Of a stretch of 64,000 bases of DNA, positions 8,673 through 16,339 are shown piece after piece. A model generated the notes under the pieces. That model did no database searches. It saw only the letters and a program-made list of their open reading frames with translations, and was not told the origin of the DNA. The DNA is from UBA9676 sp036522155 (GTDB lineage: Bacteria > Actinomycetota > Actinomycetes > Streptosporangiales > Streptosporangiaceae). The stretch spans positions 8,429-72,428 of the forward strand of contig DATDGI010000194.1 of assembly GCA_036522155.1 (NCBI GenBank), read 5' to 3'. Within the stretch, counting starts at the first letter, position 1, and the number at the start of each line of letters is the position of its first letter. The position numbers were made by a program, and so were the translations under genes.

Positions 8673-9476
8673 GTGGTCAGGCTGAACGAGTTGCACTGGC
8701 TCGCCACCGCCATCCGGCTGCGCGCGGTGCAGATGGTGGCGCCGCAGGGGTTCGGCTACCTGGGGCAGGCGCTGTCGGCGGCGGAGCAGTACGCCGCGGT
8801 CTACGGGGCCGCGCTCCGGCCGGGTATCGACCGGGTGGTCTGCTCACCCGCGCACTACGTCGTCGCGGTCTACGCCGCTGCCGCCGAAACCGGCCTGCTC
8901 GACGAGGCCGCCCTCGTCAGTTATGGGCATAACGGCTCCGCCCTGGAAGCCATCGGCACCGAGCGCAGCCCGGTGCCGGACTACACCTGCGGCTCGCTGG
9001 GCCAGGGGCTGTCCGCGGCGGCCGGGTTCGCCCTGGCCGACCGCCTGCTCGGCCGGCCCGATGTCCGCACGTTCGCCTTCCTGAGTGACGGCGAGATGCA
9101 GGAGGGGCAGGTGTGGGAGGCGGCGATGTTCGCCGGGCACTACCGGCTGGACCGGCTGACCGTGCTGCTCGATGCGAACAACTCCCAGGTCGACGGCCCG
9201 GTGGACACCATCACCACGATCGAGCCGATAGCGGCCAAATGGCAGGCGTTCGGCTGGGACGCCGTGGACCTGGATGGCCACGACGCGGACGCGGTGGCCG
9301 CCGCCCTGGCGGTTCTCTCCGGCCGGCCGCGGATCCTGATCTGCCGAACCTCGACCCGGCATGGCCTGGCCTGCCTGCCGCCCGACGCCGACGGTCACTT
9401 CATCAAGCTGCCGCCCGGCCTGGCGGCGGCCGCCACCGCCGAACTCACCGCGGAACTGGCCCGCCATGGCGGCTGA
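8673..9476 (+). CDS. Transketolase, N-terminal (ThDP/pyrophosphate-binding) subunit
   Basis: A 267-residue half-transketolase. The thiamine-diphosphate signature runs from Ser138-Asp-Gly-Glu141 to Asn170 (SDGEMQEGQVWEAAMF, then LLDANN). The active-site His-containing segments GSLGQGLSAAAGFAL and HNGSALEA are also present. Split transketolases of this type work as a heterotetramer with the C-terminal subunit encoded next. They transfer two-carbon ketol units and are often used for unusual sugars or sugar-like intermediates rather than the pentose phosphate cycle. The start is GTG; the nearby ATG at 8668 is in a closed frame. It overlaps the next gene by 11 bp, so the subunits are made together. 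Confidence 0.88.
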   Translation: MVRLNELHWLATAIRLRAVQMVAPQGFGYLGQALSAAEQYAAVYGAALRPGIDRVVCSPAHYVVAVYAAAAETGLLDEAALVSYGHNGSALEAIGTERSPVPDYTCGSLGQGLSAAAGFALADRLLGRPDVRTFAFLSDGEMQEGQVWEAAMFAGHYRLDRLTVLLDANNSQVDGPVDTITTIEPIAAKWQAFGWDAVDLDGHDADAVAAALAVLSGRPRILICRTSTRHGLACLPPDADGHFIKLPPGLAAAATAELTAELARHGG

Positions 9477-10767
9477 GCACCGGGTCCTCGGCCCGCCCTA
9501 CCGCACCGTGCTCAAGCCCTACGGCCAGGCCCTGGTCGAACTGGCCCGGGAGCGCCCTGAGATCGTCTGCCTGAGTGGCGACCTGACCCGCCAGTGCGAG
9601 ATCGACCTGTTCCAGGCCGAGTTCCCGGACCGGTTCATCCACGCGGGCATGGCCGAGGCGAACATGATCGGTGTCGCCGGGGCGCTGGCCCGCAGCGGGC
9701 TGATCCCCTTCGTGCACACGTTTGGCGTGTTCGCCACCCGCCGCCCGCTCGACCAGATCGTCAACGCGGTCGCCTATCCGCGGCTGCCGGTCCGGATCGT
9801 CGGGTTCATGCCCGGGGTGTCAAGCCCGGGCGGCCCCAGCCACCAGGCCATCGAGGACGTGGCGCTGATGCGCGCCCTGCCCGGGATGACGGTGGTGGAC
9901 GTGGCCGACGCCACCGAGACCACCCAGGTGGCCGCGGCCATCGCCGACGTCCCCGGGCCGGTCTACCTGCGGCTCAAGCGCGGCGAGATCCCGGTCATCT
10001 TCCCCGGCGATCACCGGCTGTCGCTCGACCGGGCCCAGATCCTCTCCGACACCGGCACCAGCGGCGGCGCCGAGACCAGCGGCGGCGGGGTGACCAGCGG
10101 TGGCGGCGTGACCAGCGGCGGGGCGGTCACCACGGGTGGCGCGGACAACGAGGGCGGTGGGGTCATCAGCGGCGGCGGCGTGACCCGGGGTGGCGCCGAC
10201 AGTGTCGGCGGCGGCGTGACCCGTGGGGGCGGCGTCATCGACGGCGGTGGCGTCACCAGTGGCGGCGGGGTCATGACCGGCGGAGGTGTGACCACCGGTG
10301 GCGGCGTGACCCGCGTCAGCGCGGCCCCCAGCTCCGATATCGCTTTGCTCGCCAGCGGCATGATGGTCGCGCCTGCCCTTGCGGCGGCCCGCGCGCTGCG
10401 GACGGCCGGTATCTCGACGGTAGTTGTGAATGTGCCGGTCATCAAGCCGTTGGACACCGCCACCATCCTGGCCGTCGCCGCCCGCGCCTCCACCGTGATC
10501 ACCGCCGAGAACCACACCGTCATCGGCGGCCTAGGCTCCGCCGTCGCCGAAACCCTCGCCGAAGCCGCCCTCCCCGTCCCCCTCACCCGCGTCGGCCTCA
10601 ACGACACCTTCGCCGAAGGCGCCCAATCCGCCCCCTACCTGTTCACCAAATACGGCCTCACAACAGATCACCTAATCCAAGCCGCCTGGAAGGCACTCGA
10701 CCAGCCGGGCACTCCCCCGCGCTCCCCCGCCCTCGAGGTGGCCGACGGAGAGTACGCCCCGGTATGA
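9466..10767 (+). CDS. Transketolase, C-terminal subunit, carrying a GGGVTS repeat insertion
   Basis: A 433-residue subunit. Residues 1-195 form the pyrimidine-binding domain, with the ThDP-activating Glu in GMAEANMIGVAGALA. Residues 288-433 form the C-terminal domain (DIALLASGMMVAPALAAARAL, VITAENHTVIGGLGSAVAETL). Between them lies an extra block, residues about 198-283, of some 14 hexapeptide units GGGVTS/GGGVTR/GGADNE, so the protein is about 100 residues longer than the usual 310-330. The insertion sits at the normal domain boundary and keeps the frame open, so the enzyme may still fold. From about 10440 onwards codon choice changes (Leu CTC/CTA and Pro CCC instead of CTG/CCG), unlike the first half and the neighbours. 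Confidence 0.87.
   Translation: MAAEHRVLGPPYRTVLKPYGQALVELARERPEIVCLSGDLTRQCEIDLFQAEFPDRFIHAGMAEANMIGVAGALARSGLIPFVHTFGVFATRRPLDQIVNAVAYPRLPVRIVGFMPGVSSPGGPSHQAIEDVALMRALPGMTVVDVADATETTQVAAAIADVPGPVYLRLKRGEIPVIFPGDHRLSLDRAQILSDTGTSGGAETSGGGVTSGGGVTSGGAVTTGGADNEGGGVISGGGVTRGGADSVGGGVTRGGGVIDGGGVTSGGGVMTGGGVTTGGGVTRVSAAPSSDIALLASGMMVAPALAAARALRTAGISTVVVNVPVIKPLDTATILAVAARASTVITAENHTVIGGLGSAVAETLAEAALPVPLTRVGLNDTFAEGAQSAPYLFTKYGLTTDHLIQAAWKALDQPGTPPRSPALEVADGEYAPV
10057..10314 (+). repeat. In-frame 18-bp tandem repeat array in the transketolase gene
   Basis: About 14 copies of an 18-base unit with consensus GGCGGCGGCGTGACCAGC. Third-position substitutions vary between copies, and three degenerate units encode GGAVTT, GGADNE and GGADSV. 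All units keep the 18-base length. Synonymous differences are many, so the array is old or has been under selection for the peptide rather than freshly expanded. Confidence 0.9.
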
Positions 10768-10782
10768 GGGGTGTGACCCAGC

Positions 10783-10859
10783 GTGGGGCGGGGCGGGTGG
10801 CCCGGAGCGTATAAGAGCGAAGCGAAGCGCAGGGGCGCCCACCCCGCCCCGCGCCCCAC
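10783..10859. repeat. Imperfect inverted repeat downstream of the transketolase gene
   Basis: GTGGGGCGGGGCGGGTGG (10783-10800) faces CCACCCCGCCCCGCGCCCC (from 10839), with one to three bulges and about 38 bp between. Between the arms is a small direct repeat (GAGCGAAGCGAAGCG), and after them AGCAACACC occurs twice (10861-10878). No T-run follows. It may act as a GC-rich terminator or RNA-processing hairpin between the transketolase and M24 genes. Confidence 0.5.
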
Positions 10860-10898
10860 TAGCAACACCAGCAACACCAGCTAGCAAAGGAGAACCTC

Positions 10899-12188
10899 AT
10901 GGTCAGCAACTTCTCCGCCACCAACACGTCCCCTCCCATCGCCTCCCCCGGCGCCACGCTCGGCACCGACTGGGAACAGCGCGTCGATTTCTCCAGGCTG
11001 AGGTCAGACAGAGCCGGCAAGGTCGCCGCCGCACTCGAGACCTCCGACATCGGCGCCCTGATCTTGTTCGACATGAACAACATCCGGTACACCACGGCCA
11101 CGCACATCGGTAACTGGGCCCGGGACAAGCTCTTCCGCTGCTGCCTGGTCATGCGCGGCCACGACCCGATCCTGTGGGACATCGGCTCGGCCGCCCGCAC
11201 GCACCAGAAGTTCGCGCCGTGGAACGACAAGGCCAACTGGCGGGCCGGGATTTCCAGCTGGCGGGGCTCCATCCCGGAGGACGTCGGGGTCGAGCGCGGG
11301 AACGCGCGCAGGCTGGCCGGCCTGCTGCGCGACGCCGGGCTGGCCGGCGCGCCGGTCGGGGTGGACGTGGTCGAGCTGCCGGTGCTGCGCGCGCTGGAGG
11401 CCGAAGGGCTGCACATCGTGGACGGGCACGGGTTCATGCAGGACATCCGGGCCATCAAGACCGCCGACGAGATCGCCCTGCTTGACCACTCGGCGGCGCT
11501 GGTCGACGGCGCCTACGACGAGCTGTACCGGTTCCTGCGCGCCGGGGTCAGGGAGAACGCCTGCGTGGCGCTGGTCAACCAGTACCTGTACGACAACGGC
11601 TCGGAGGAGGTGGAGGCGGTCAACTCGATCTCCGGCGAGCGGTGCAGCCCGCACCCGCACGTGTTCTCAGACCGGCTGATCCGGCCCGGCGACACCGCCT
11701 ACTTCGACATCATCCATTCCTTCAACGGCTACCGGACCTGCTACTACCGCACGCTCAACGTCGGCTCGGCGAACCGCCGGCAGCGTGAGGCGTACCGCCG
11801 GGCCCGCGAGTTCATGGACAACGCGATCTCCGAGATCCGGCCCGGCGCCACCTCCGCCGACGTGGTCCGCCACTTCCCGGCCGCGACCGAGTTCGGTTTC
11901 GCCGACGAGGAAGAGGCGTTCGGCCTGCAGTACTGCCACGGCCTGGGGCTGTCCAACTGGGAGCGGCCGCTGATGAGCCGCTACCACTCGTTCGAGCATC
12001 CGGTCGAGCTGAAGCAGGGCATGGTGTTCGCGATCGAGACGTACTGGCCGACCGACGACGGCACGGCGGCGTCCCGGATCGAGGAAGAGGTGGTGGTCAC
12101 CCCGGACGGGTGCGAGCTGCTGACCCGGTTCCCCGCCGACCAGCTGTACGTGGCCGGCACCCAGCTGTTCACCGGGACCGGCACATGA
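10899..12188 (+). CDS. M24-family 'pita-bread' protein (Xaa-Pro peptidase/creatinase superfamily)
   Basis: A 429-residue protein with a creatinase-type N-domain (about 30-185) and a C-terminal pita-bread domain. Of the five metal ligands of M24 aminopeptidases, Asp270 (in AYFDIIHSF), His347 (YCHGLGLSNW), Glu380 (FAIETYWP) and a Glu at 395-396 (RIEEEVVVT) are seen. The second Asp, expected 11 residues after the first, is Cys281 (GYRTCYYRT). Creatinase and other non-peptidase members of this fold have also lost metal ligands, so a hydrolase or lyase acting on a small molecule is as likely as a peptidase. An AAAGGAG ribosome binding site precedes the ATG. The stop overlaps the next start (ATGA). 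Confidence 0.8.
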   Translation: MVSNFSATNTSPPIASPGATLGTDWEQRVDFSRLRSDRAGKVAAALETSDIGALILFDMNNIRYTTATHIGNWARDKLFRCCLVMRGHDPILWDIGSAARTHQKFAPWNDKANWRAGISSWRGSIPEDVGVERGNARRLAGLLRDAGLAGAPVGVDVVELPVLRALEAEGLHIVDGHGFMQDIRAIKTADEIALLDHSAALVDGAYDELYRFLRAGVRENACVALVNQYLYDNGSEEVEAVNSISGERCSPHPHVFSDRLIRPGDTAYFDIIHSFNGYRTCYYRTLNVGSANRRQREAYRRAREFMDNAISEIRPGATSADVVRHFPAATEFGFADEEEAFGLQYCHGLGLSNWERPLMSRYHSFEHPVELKQGMVFAIETYWPTDDGTAASRIEEEVVVTPDGCELLTRFPADQLYVAGTQLFTGTGT

Positions 12189-13063
12189 TCGGCTGGCTGG
12201 GCACCGGCCGGATGGGCACGGTGATGGCCGGCCGGCTGCTCGACGCCGGACGGCCGCTGACGGTCTGGAACCGGACCGCGGCCAAGACCGAACCGCTGGC
12301 GGAGCGGGGCGCCCGGGTGGCGGACAGCATCGCTGGGCTGGCCGGCTGCGACGTGGTGTTCACCATGGTGTCCACCTCCGCCGACCTGGAGCAGGTCACG
12401 CTGGGCGACGGCGGGCTGCTGACCAGCGGCACCACCACCCCGGCCATCCTGGTCGACTGCTCGACCGTGTCGGAAGAGGTCTCGGCCCGGGTCCGGGCCG
12501 AGGCGGCGGCGGCCGGGACCGCCTTCCTCGCCGCCCCGGTCTGCGGCAACCCGGAGGTGTTCGCCGAGGGTCACGGCTCCTTCATCGTGTCCGGCCCGGC
12601 CGAGACCTACCAGGCGGTCCGCCCCGACCTGGAGGTGATCGCCGGCCAGGTGACCTACGTCGGGGAGCAGGAGCAGGCCCGGCTGGTCAAGCTGGCGCAC
12701 AACCTCTTCCTCGGCGTGATGGTCCAGTCCCTCGCCGAGGTGGTCACGCTGGCCGAGAAGGCGGGCACCAGCCGGGCGGCGTTCCTGGAGTTCTTCAACG
12801 GCTCGGCGCTCACCTCCCCCTGGATCCGCCGCCGCAGCCCGGAACTGGCGGCCCGGGACTACCACCTGACCTTCACCAGCGAACTGCTCCGCAAGGACTT
12901 CGACCTCGGCCTGGCGGCGGCCCGGGCGCTGGAGGTCCCGATGCCCGCGACCGCTGCCGTCTACCAGGTCATCCAGTCCGCGATCGGGCTCGGCCTGCGC
13001 GGCCAGGATTTCCTGGGCCTGTACGAGCACCAGGCCCGCGGAGCGGGCCTGCCCGCCCGCTGA
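12185..13063 (+). CDS. NAD(P)-dependent beta-hydroxyacid dehydrogenase (3-hydroxyisobutyrate dehydrogenase family)
   Basis: A 292-residue oxidoreductase. The N-terminal dinucleotide fold carries IGWLGTGRMGTVMAGRLL, then VWNRT, then the substrate segment FLAAPVCGNPEVFAEG (usually DAPVSGG). The catalytic Lys is Lys169 in RLVKLAHNLFLG, and the C-terminal helical domain shows the KDFDLGLAAARAL motif. It would oxidise a 3-hydroxyacid, or reduce a semialdehyde, with NAD(P). It is coupled to the M24 gene by an ATGA overlap (12185-12188) and ends 7 bp from the convergent ligA-like gene. The context suggests a step in the same unknown pathway; the substrate cannot be told from the sequence. Confidence 0.86.
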   Translation: MIGWLGTGRMGTVMAGRLLDAGRPLTVWNRTAAKTEPLAERGARVADSIAGLAGCDVVFTMVSTSADLEQVTLGDGGLLTSGTTTPAILVDCSTVSEEVSARVRAEAAAAGTAFLAAPVCGNPEVFAEGHGSFIVSGPAETYQAVRPDLEVIAGQVTYVGEQEQARLVKLAHNLFLGVMVQSLAEVVTLAEKAGTSRAAFLEFFNGSALTSPWIRRRSPELAARDYHLTFTSELLRKDFDLGLAAARALEVPMPATAAVYQVIQSAIGLGLRGQDFLGLYEHQARGAGLPAR

Positions 13064-13070
13064 GCCTGGG

Positions 13071-13433
13071 TCAGGTCGAGATGTCGGGGTAGGGCAGGCT
13101 GAAGTGGCTGAGCCGCCGGGCGTATTCGAGCTGGAAGCCCAGCGGCTCGTCGTAGTCGCGCTCGAACATGGCGATGAACAGGGTCAGCGTCAGGAAGTTG
13201 TGCGCGCCCAGCTCGAACAGCCGCGGGTAGTCGTGCGTGGCCAGGGCCTCGCGCTCGTCGCCGGTGAACTTCAGCCAGCTGCTGCGTTCCCCGGTCGGCA
13301 GGTTGAGGATGACGTTGGCGCGTTCGGTCTCCCACCAGTCCACCGTGCCGCGCGGGTCCTCGCGGTAGCGCTCGACCAGTTCCGGGTCGCGGTCGATGGT
13401 GTACAGGAACTTGTTGAGCAGGTACTTGCTCAT
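13071..13433 (-). CDS. LigA-like alpha subunit of a class III extradiol dioxygenase
   Basis: A 120-residue all-helical protein matching the small subunit of protocatechuate 4,5-dioxygenase (LigA): MSKYLLNKFLYTIDRDPELV, then WLKFTGDEREAL, then LFELGAHNFLTLTLFIAM. In LigAB enzymes this subunit caps the active site of the beta subunit. The ATG overlaps the stop of the beta-subunit gene (ATGA, 13430-13433), so both are translated in equal amounts. It is the last gene of a minus-strand operon CaiB-lyase-LigB-LigA. The ring substrate is not defined; family members cleave protocatechuate, gallate or related diols. Confidence 0.83.
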   Translation of the reverse strand: MSKYLLNKFLYTIDRDPELVERYREDPRGTVDWWETERANVILNLPTGERSSWLKFTGDEREALATHDYPRLFELGAHNFLTLTLFIAMFERDYDEPLGFQLEYARRLSHFSLPYPDIST

Positions 13434-14290
13434 CGCGCCGCCTCCGGGTACCAGGTGAAGTACGCCTCCATCGTGTGGAACAGGTCGAGCGAGTCGGCGT
13501 AGTCGGCCGGCACGTTCTCGCCGGCCACGCCCATCATCAGCATGAAGTCCATGAAGCCGTGGGTGGCGTTGCCGGGCAGCCACAGGCTGTCCAGGCTGAC
13601 CTCGGCCAGCGCGGACTTCAGGTCGCCGGACGCGATCCACTCCACCGCCTTGCGGTCGAATTCGGGGTCCGGGCCGTGCGGGCCGAACTGGCGCGGGCCG
13701 CCCAGTTCCAGCGACAGGTGACCGGTCCCGATGATGGCCACCCGCAGGTCGCTCGGCCACGCTTCCACCAGCTGGCGGATGGTCCGGCCCAGCTCCACGA
13801 ACCGCTTCGGCTGCGGCAGCGGCGGCGCGAAAATGTTCGTGTAAATCGGGACGATCGGCAGATCCGCTTCCGGCCGCAGCGTTATCAGCGGGCAGGTGAC
13901 GCTGTGGTCAATTCGCAATTCGTTACTGAACGCCAGGTCGAAGCCGGCGTCCAGGCCCTGGCGCAGCAAGAAGGCGGACAATTCCTCGTCGCCCCGCAGG
14001 GACATCCGGGGCAGGCCGAACTCCCGTTCCTCGTTGTAGTAGTTCCCGTCGTAGAACGGTGCCTTGCCGACCAGGAACTGCGGCATGTTGTCCAGCCATA
14101 GCTGGTGGAAATGGTCCGAGCCAACCATCACCAGCATGTCCGGCCGGGCCCGGGTGAGCGTTTCCCTGAACGCCTCGATCTTGGCGACCCATTCGTCGGC
14201 GAACGGCGGCCGGTCCGCGCCGGTGGACGTGCTGGCCCGGTAGTAGAACGGGTGATGTGTCGATGCGATGACCGCGGCGACGGTGGCCAT
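13430..14290 (-). CDS. LigB-like catalytic subunit of a class III extradiol ring-cleavage dioxygenase
   Basis: A 286-residue beta subunit. The non-haem iron ligands expected in LigB are seen near the N-terminus: His12 (ASTHHPFYYR) and His60 (VGSDHFHQLW). Other family segments are LRIDHSVTCPLITLRP, VPIYTNIFAPPLPQPKR, VAIIGTGHLSLELGG and the C-terminal GNATHGFMDFMLMMG. The reaction class is O2-dependent meta-cleavage of a catechol-like ring. It pairs with the downstream LigA-like gene and follows the citryl-CoA-lyase-like gene by 9 bp. The presence of a CoA-transferase and a lyase in the operon suggests that the cleavage product is CoA-activated and split. Confidence 0.85.
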   Translation of the reverse strand: MATVAAVIASTHHPFYYRASTSTGADRPPFADEWVAKIEAFRETLTRARPDMLVMVGSDHFHQLWLDNMPQFLVGKAPFYDGNYYNEEREFGLPRMSLRGDEELSAFLLRQGLDAGFDLAFSNELRIDHSVTCPLITLRPEADLPIVPIYTNIFAPPLPQPKRFVELGRTIRQLVEAWPSDLRVAIIGTGHLSLELGGPRQFGPHGPDPEFDRKAVEWIASGDLKSALAEVSLDSLWLPGNATHGFMDFMLMMGVAGENVPADYADSLDLFHTMEAYFTWYPEAAR

Positions 14291-14299
14291 GGCAGCTCC

Positions 14300-15079
14300 T
14301 TACGGGGACAGGTACTCGGCGTTGTGCTCGACGGTGAGGTAGATGTCCATGCCGACCGGGCGGCGCTGCTCCTCGGCCAGCTGGCCGAGCAGCCCGGCAC
14401 AGCGGGCCAGCAGCGCGAATCCGCGCAGCAGGTCCGGCGGCAGCCCGAGGTCGGCGAGTGCGGCGCCGCAGGTGCCGGCCCCGTTCAGCGGCAGGGTCCG
14501 GCCGAGGACCTGCGGGTGGACCCGGCCGATCGCCTCGAACAGCCGCAGGTGCGGGCCGCGCAGGCCTTCCTCCTCCGCGATCCTGATGAGCGCGGGGGTG
14601 CGCGGGTCGGTGACCTTGTGCACCGGGTGGCCCAGGCCCGGGACGAACTGGCCAGCGGCCCGGGCCCGGGTCACCGCCTCCAGCGCTAGCGCATCGAACC
14701 CGGCGTCGTCGGTGGGCACCGGCTGGTCGGCCAGCGCGTCGGCCAGGAACCGGCCCGCGTCCTCAGTCACGCCCAGGAACCGGGAGCCGCCCCCCAGCAG
14801 CCCGGCGGCCAGCGCTCCCTGGACCGAGTCGGGCGCGCTCAGGTAGGTGAGCCGGGTGGCGATCGCGGTCGGGGTGAAGCCGTGGTCGGCCAGCGCGACC
14901 AGCACCGCCTCGAACACCCGGACCTGAGCCGGGGCCGGCCGGCGCTGGGTCACCAGCCACAGCGCCAGCTCGCCGAAGCCGACCTTGCCCATCAGGTCGG
15001 CGGCCAGGTCCTGGCCGAGCAGCGTGATCGTGTCCGGGTCCGAGGCACCCAGCGAGGTCGGGAAGCGGGTTCCGGTCAT
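14300..15079 (-). CDS. Citryl-CoA lyase / citrate-synthase-like protein
   Basis: A 259-residue short member of the citrate synthase fold. The active-site block GQFVPGLGHPVHKVTDPR contains the two family histidines, and a downstream LPLNGAGTCGAALADLGLP and the C-terminal RPVGMDIYLTVEHNAEYLSP match the lyase-type proteins that cleave citryl- or similar 3-hydroxy-3-carboxyacyl-CoA esters. It is shorter than true citrate synthases (about 370-430), which fits a lyase. The gene is bound to the CoA-transferase gene by an ATGA overlap (15076-15079). The two would add CoA to a branched hydroxydiacid and then split it into an acyl-CoA and an oxoacid. Confidence 0.78.
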   Translation of the reverse strand: MTGTRFPTSLGASDPDTITLLGQDLAADLMGKVGFGELALWLVTQRRPAPAQVRVFEAVLVALADHGFTPTAIATRLTYLSAPDSVQGALAAGLLGGGSRFLGVTEDAGRFLADALADQPVPTDDAGFDALALEAVTRARAAGQFVPGLGHPVHKVTDPRTPALIRIAEEEGLRGPHLRLFEAIGRVHPQVLGRTLPLNGAGTCGAALADLGLPPDLLRGFALLARCAGLLGQLAEEQRRPVGMDIYLTVEHNAEYLSP

Positions 15080-16248
15080 GTGCCCTCCTCGGCAGGCGGG
15101 AGCGGGCCGGGCGGCCCGGCCAGCCAGGCGCGGATCTGCTCGCCGTGCTGGTCAAGGTCCGGCGGCGCGAGCGGGTAGCTGGCCGGGGTCGCCGAGTAGC
15201 TGACCGGGTGCCGGATCACCGGCACGCCGCCCGCGCTGACCACCGGCTCCAGCCCGATGCCGGCGGCGAAGCCGACGCCGGCGTCGACCGTGTTGATCGG
15301 CCCGCACGGCACGCCGGCCCCGATCAGCGCGTCGAACCAGTCCGCGGCCGGGCGGGCCGCCAGCCGCTGCACCAGCAGCGGCCGCAGTTCGCCACGGTTG
15401 GCGGTGCGGTCCTCGTTGTGGGCGAACCGGGGATCGTCGGCCAGTTCCGGCGCGCCGAGCACCTCGCACAGCTTCCGGAACTGGGTGTCGTTGCCCGCGG
15501 TCACGATCAGATCCCCGTCCGCGGTCGGCAGCGGCTCGTACGGGAACAGGCTGGGGTGGGAGTTGCCCATCCGGAACGGCACCACTCCCCCGGCCGCGTA
15601 CGCGCTGCTCTGGTTGACCATGCCGGATAGCGCCGAGGACATCAGGTTGGCCTCGACGTGCTGGCCGTCGCCGGTAGCGGTCCGGTGGTGCAGCGCGGCC
15701 AGGATGGCGATGGTGGTGTGCAGGCCGGCGATCACGTCGAATACCGAGATGCCGGCCCGGTAGGGCGGCCCGTCCGGGGCGCCGGTCAGGCTCATCAGCC
15801 CGGACATGGCCTGCACCATCAGGTCGTAGCCGGGCAGGTCCTTCCCGCCGCCCGCGCCGAACCCGCTGATGGAGGCGTAGATGATGCCCGGGTTGGCGGC
15901 GCTGACCGTCTCATAGTCCAGGCCGAACCGGGTGAGCCCGCCGGGCTTGAAGTTCTGCACCAGCACGTCGGCGCGGCGGGCCAGCTCGCGGGCGGCGGTC
16001 AGGCCGTCGCCGGTGCGCAGGTCCAGCGCCACGGACCGCTTGTTGCGGTTGATGGCCAGGTAGTAGGTGGACACGCCGTCCGCGGTGACCGGCGGCATCC
16101 AGTACCGGGTGTCGTCCCCGGCCGGGCTCTCCACCTTGATCACATCCGCGCCGAGGTCACCGAGCAGCATCGTGCAATAGGGGCCGGCCAGTACCCGGGA
16201 GAAGTCGGCCACCAGCATGCCCGCCAGCGGGCCCTGACGTCGGCTCAT
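15076..16248 (-). CDS. CaiB/BaiF family (class III) CoA-transferase
   Basis: A 390-residue protein. The family start is present (LAGMLVADFSRVLAGPYCTMLLGDLGADVIKVE), followed by NRNKRSVALDLRTGDG, PGYDLMVQAMSGLMSLTG and the catalytic aspartate Asp171 in GISVFDVIAGLH, which matches the Asp of formyl-CoA transferase. These enzymes move CoA between carboxylic acids through an anhydride on this Asp. The ATG at 16248 is the first gene of the minus-strand CaiB-lyase-LigB-LigA operon, and two overlapping palindromes of the IclR type lie 19-45 bp upstream. Donor and acceptor acids are unknown. Confidence 0.9.
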   Translation of the reverse strand: MSRRQGPLAGMLVADFSRVLAGPYCTMLLGDLGADVIKVESPAGDDTRYWMPPVTADGVSTYYLAINRNKRSVALDLRTGDGLTAARELARRADVLVQNFKPGGLTRFGLDYETVSAANPGIIYASISGFGAGGGKDLPGYDLMVQAMSGLMSLTGAPDGPPYRAGISVFDVIAGLHTTIAILAALHHRTATGDGQHVEANLMSSALSGMVNQSSAYAAGGVVPFRMGNSHPSLFPYEPLPTADGDLIVTAGNDTQFRKLCEVLGAPELADDPRFAHNEDRTANRGELRPLLVQRLAARPAADWFDALIGAGVPCGPINTVDAGVGFAAGIGLEPVVSAGGVPVIRHPVSYSATPASYPLAPPDLDQHGEQIRAWLAGPPGPLPPAEEGT

Positions 16249-16266
16249 GACGTGTGAGGGACCCTT

Positions 16267-16293
16267 CTGTCCGCGTGCCGGACAGTTGTCCGG
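16267..16293. promoter_or_regulatory. Double operator, probably for the adjacent IclR regulator
   Basis: Two overlapping perfect palindromes share one arm: CTGTCCG-N5-CGGACAG (16267-16285) and CCGGACA-GT-TGTCCGG (16278-16293). They lie 19-45 bp upstream of the CaiB ATG (minus strand). The same half-site occurs before the amidohydrolase gene and, in variant form, before iclR. Confidence 0.65.
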
Positions 16294-16339
16294 CGAGGTG
16301 CAGTCTTGGTGCTCGCGCTGGCCGGTGTCAAGGCGGCCA

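Noticed and set aside
10011..10607. A Pro-rich open frame (TPPPVVTPPP type) on the minus strand over the transketolase repeats
   Set aside because: It mirrors the GGGVTS array. The plus-strand frame continues an enzyme on both sides, so that is the real one.
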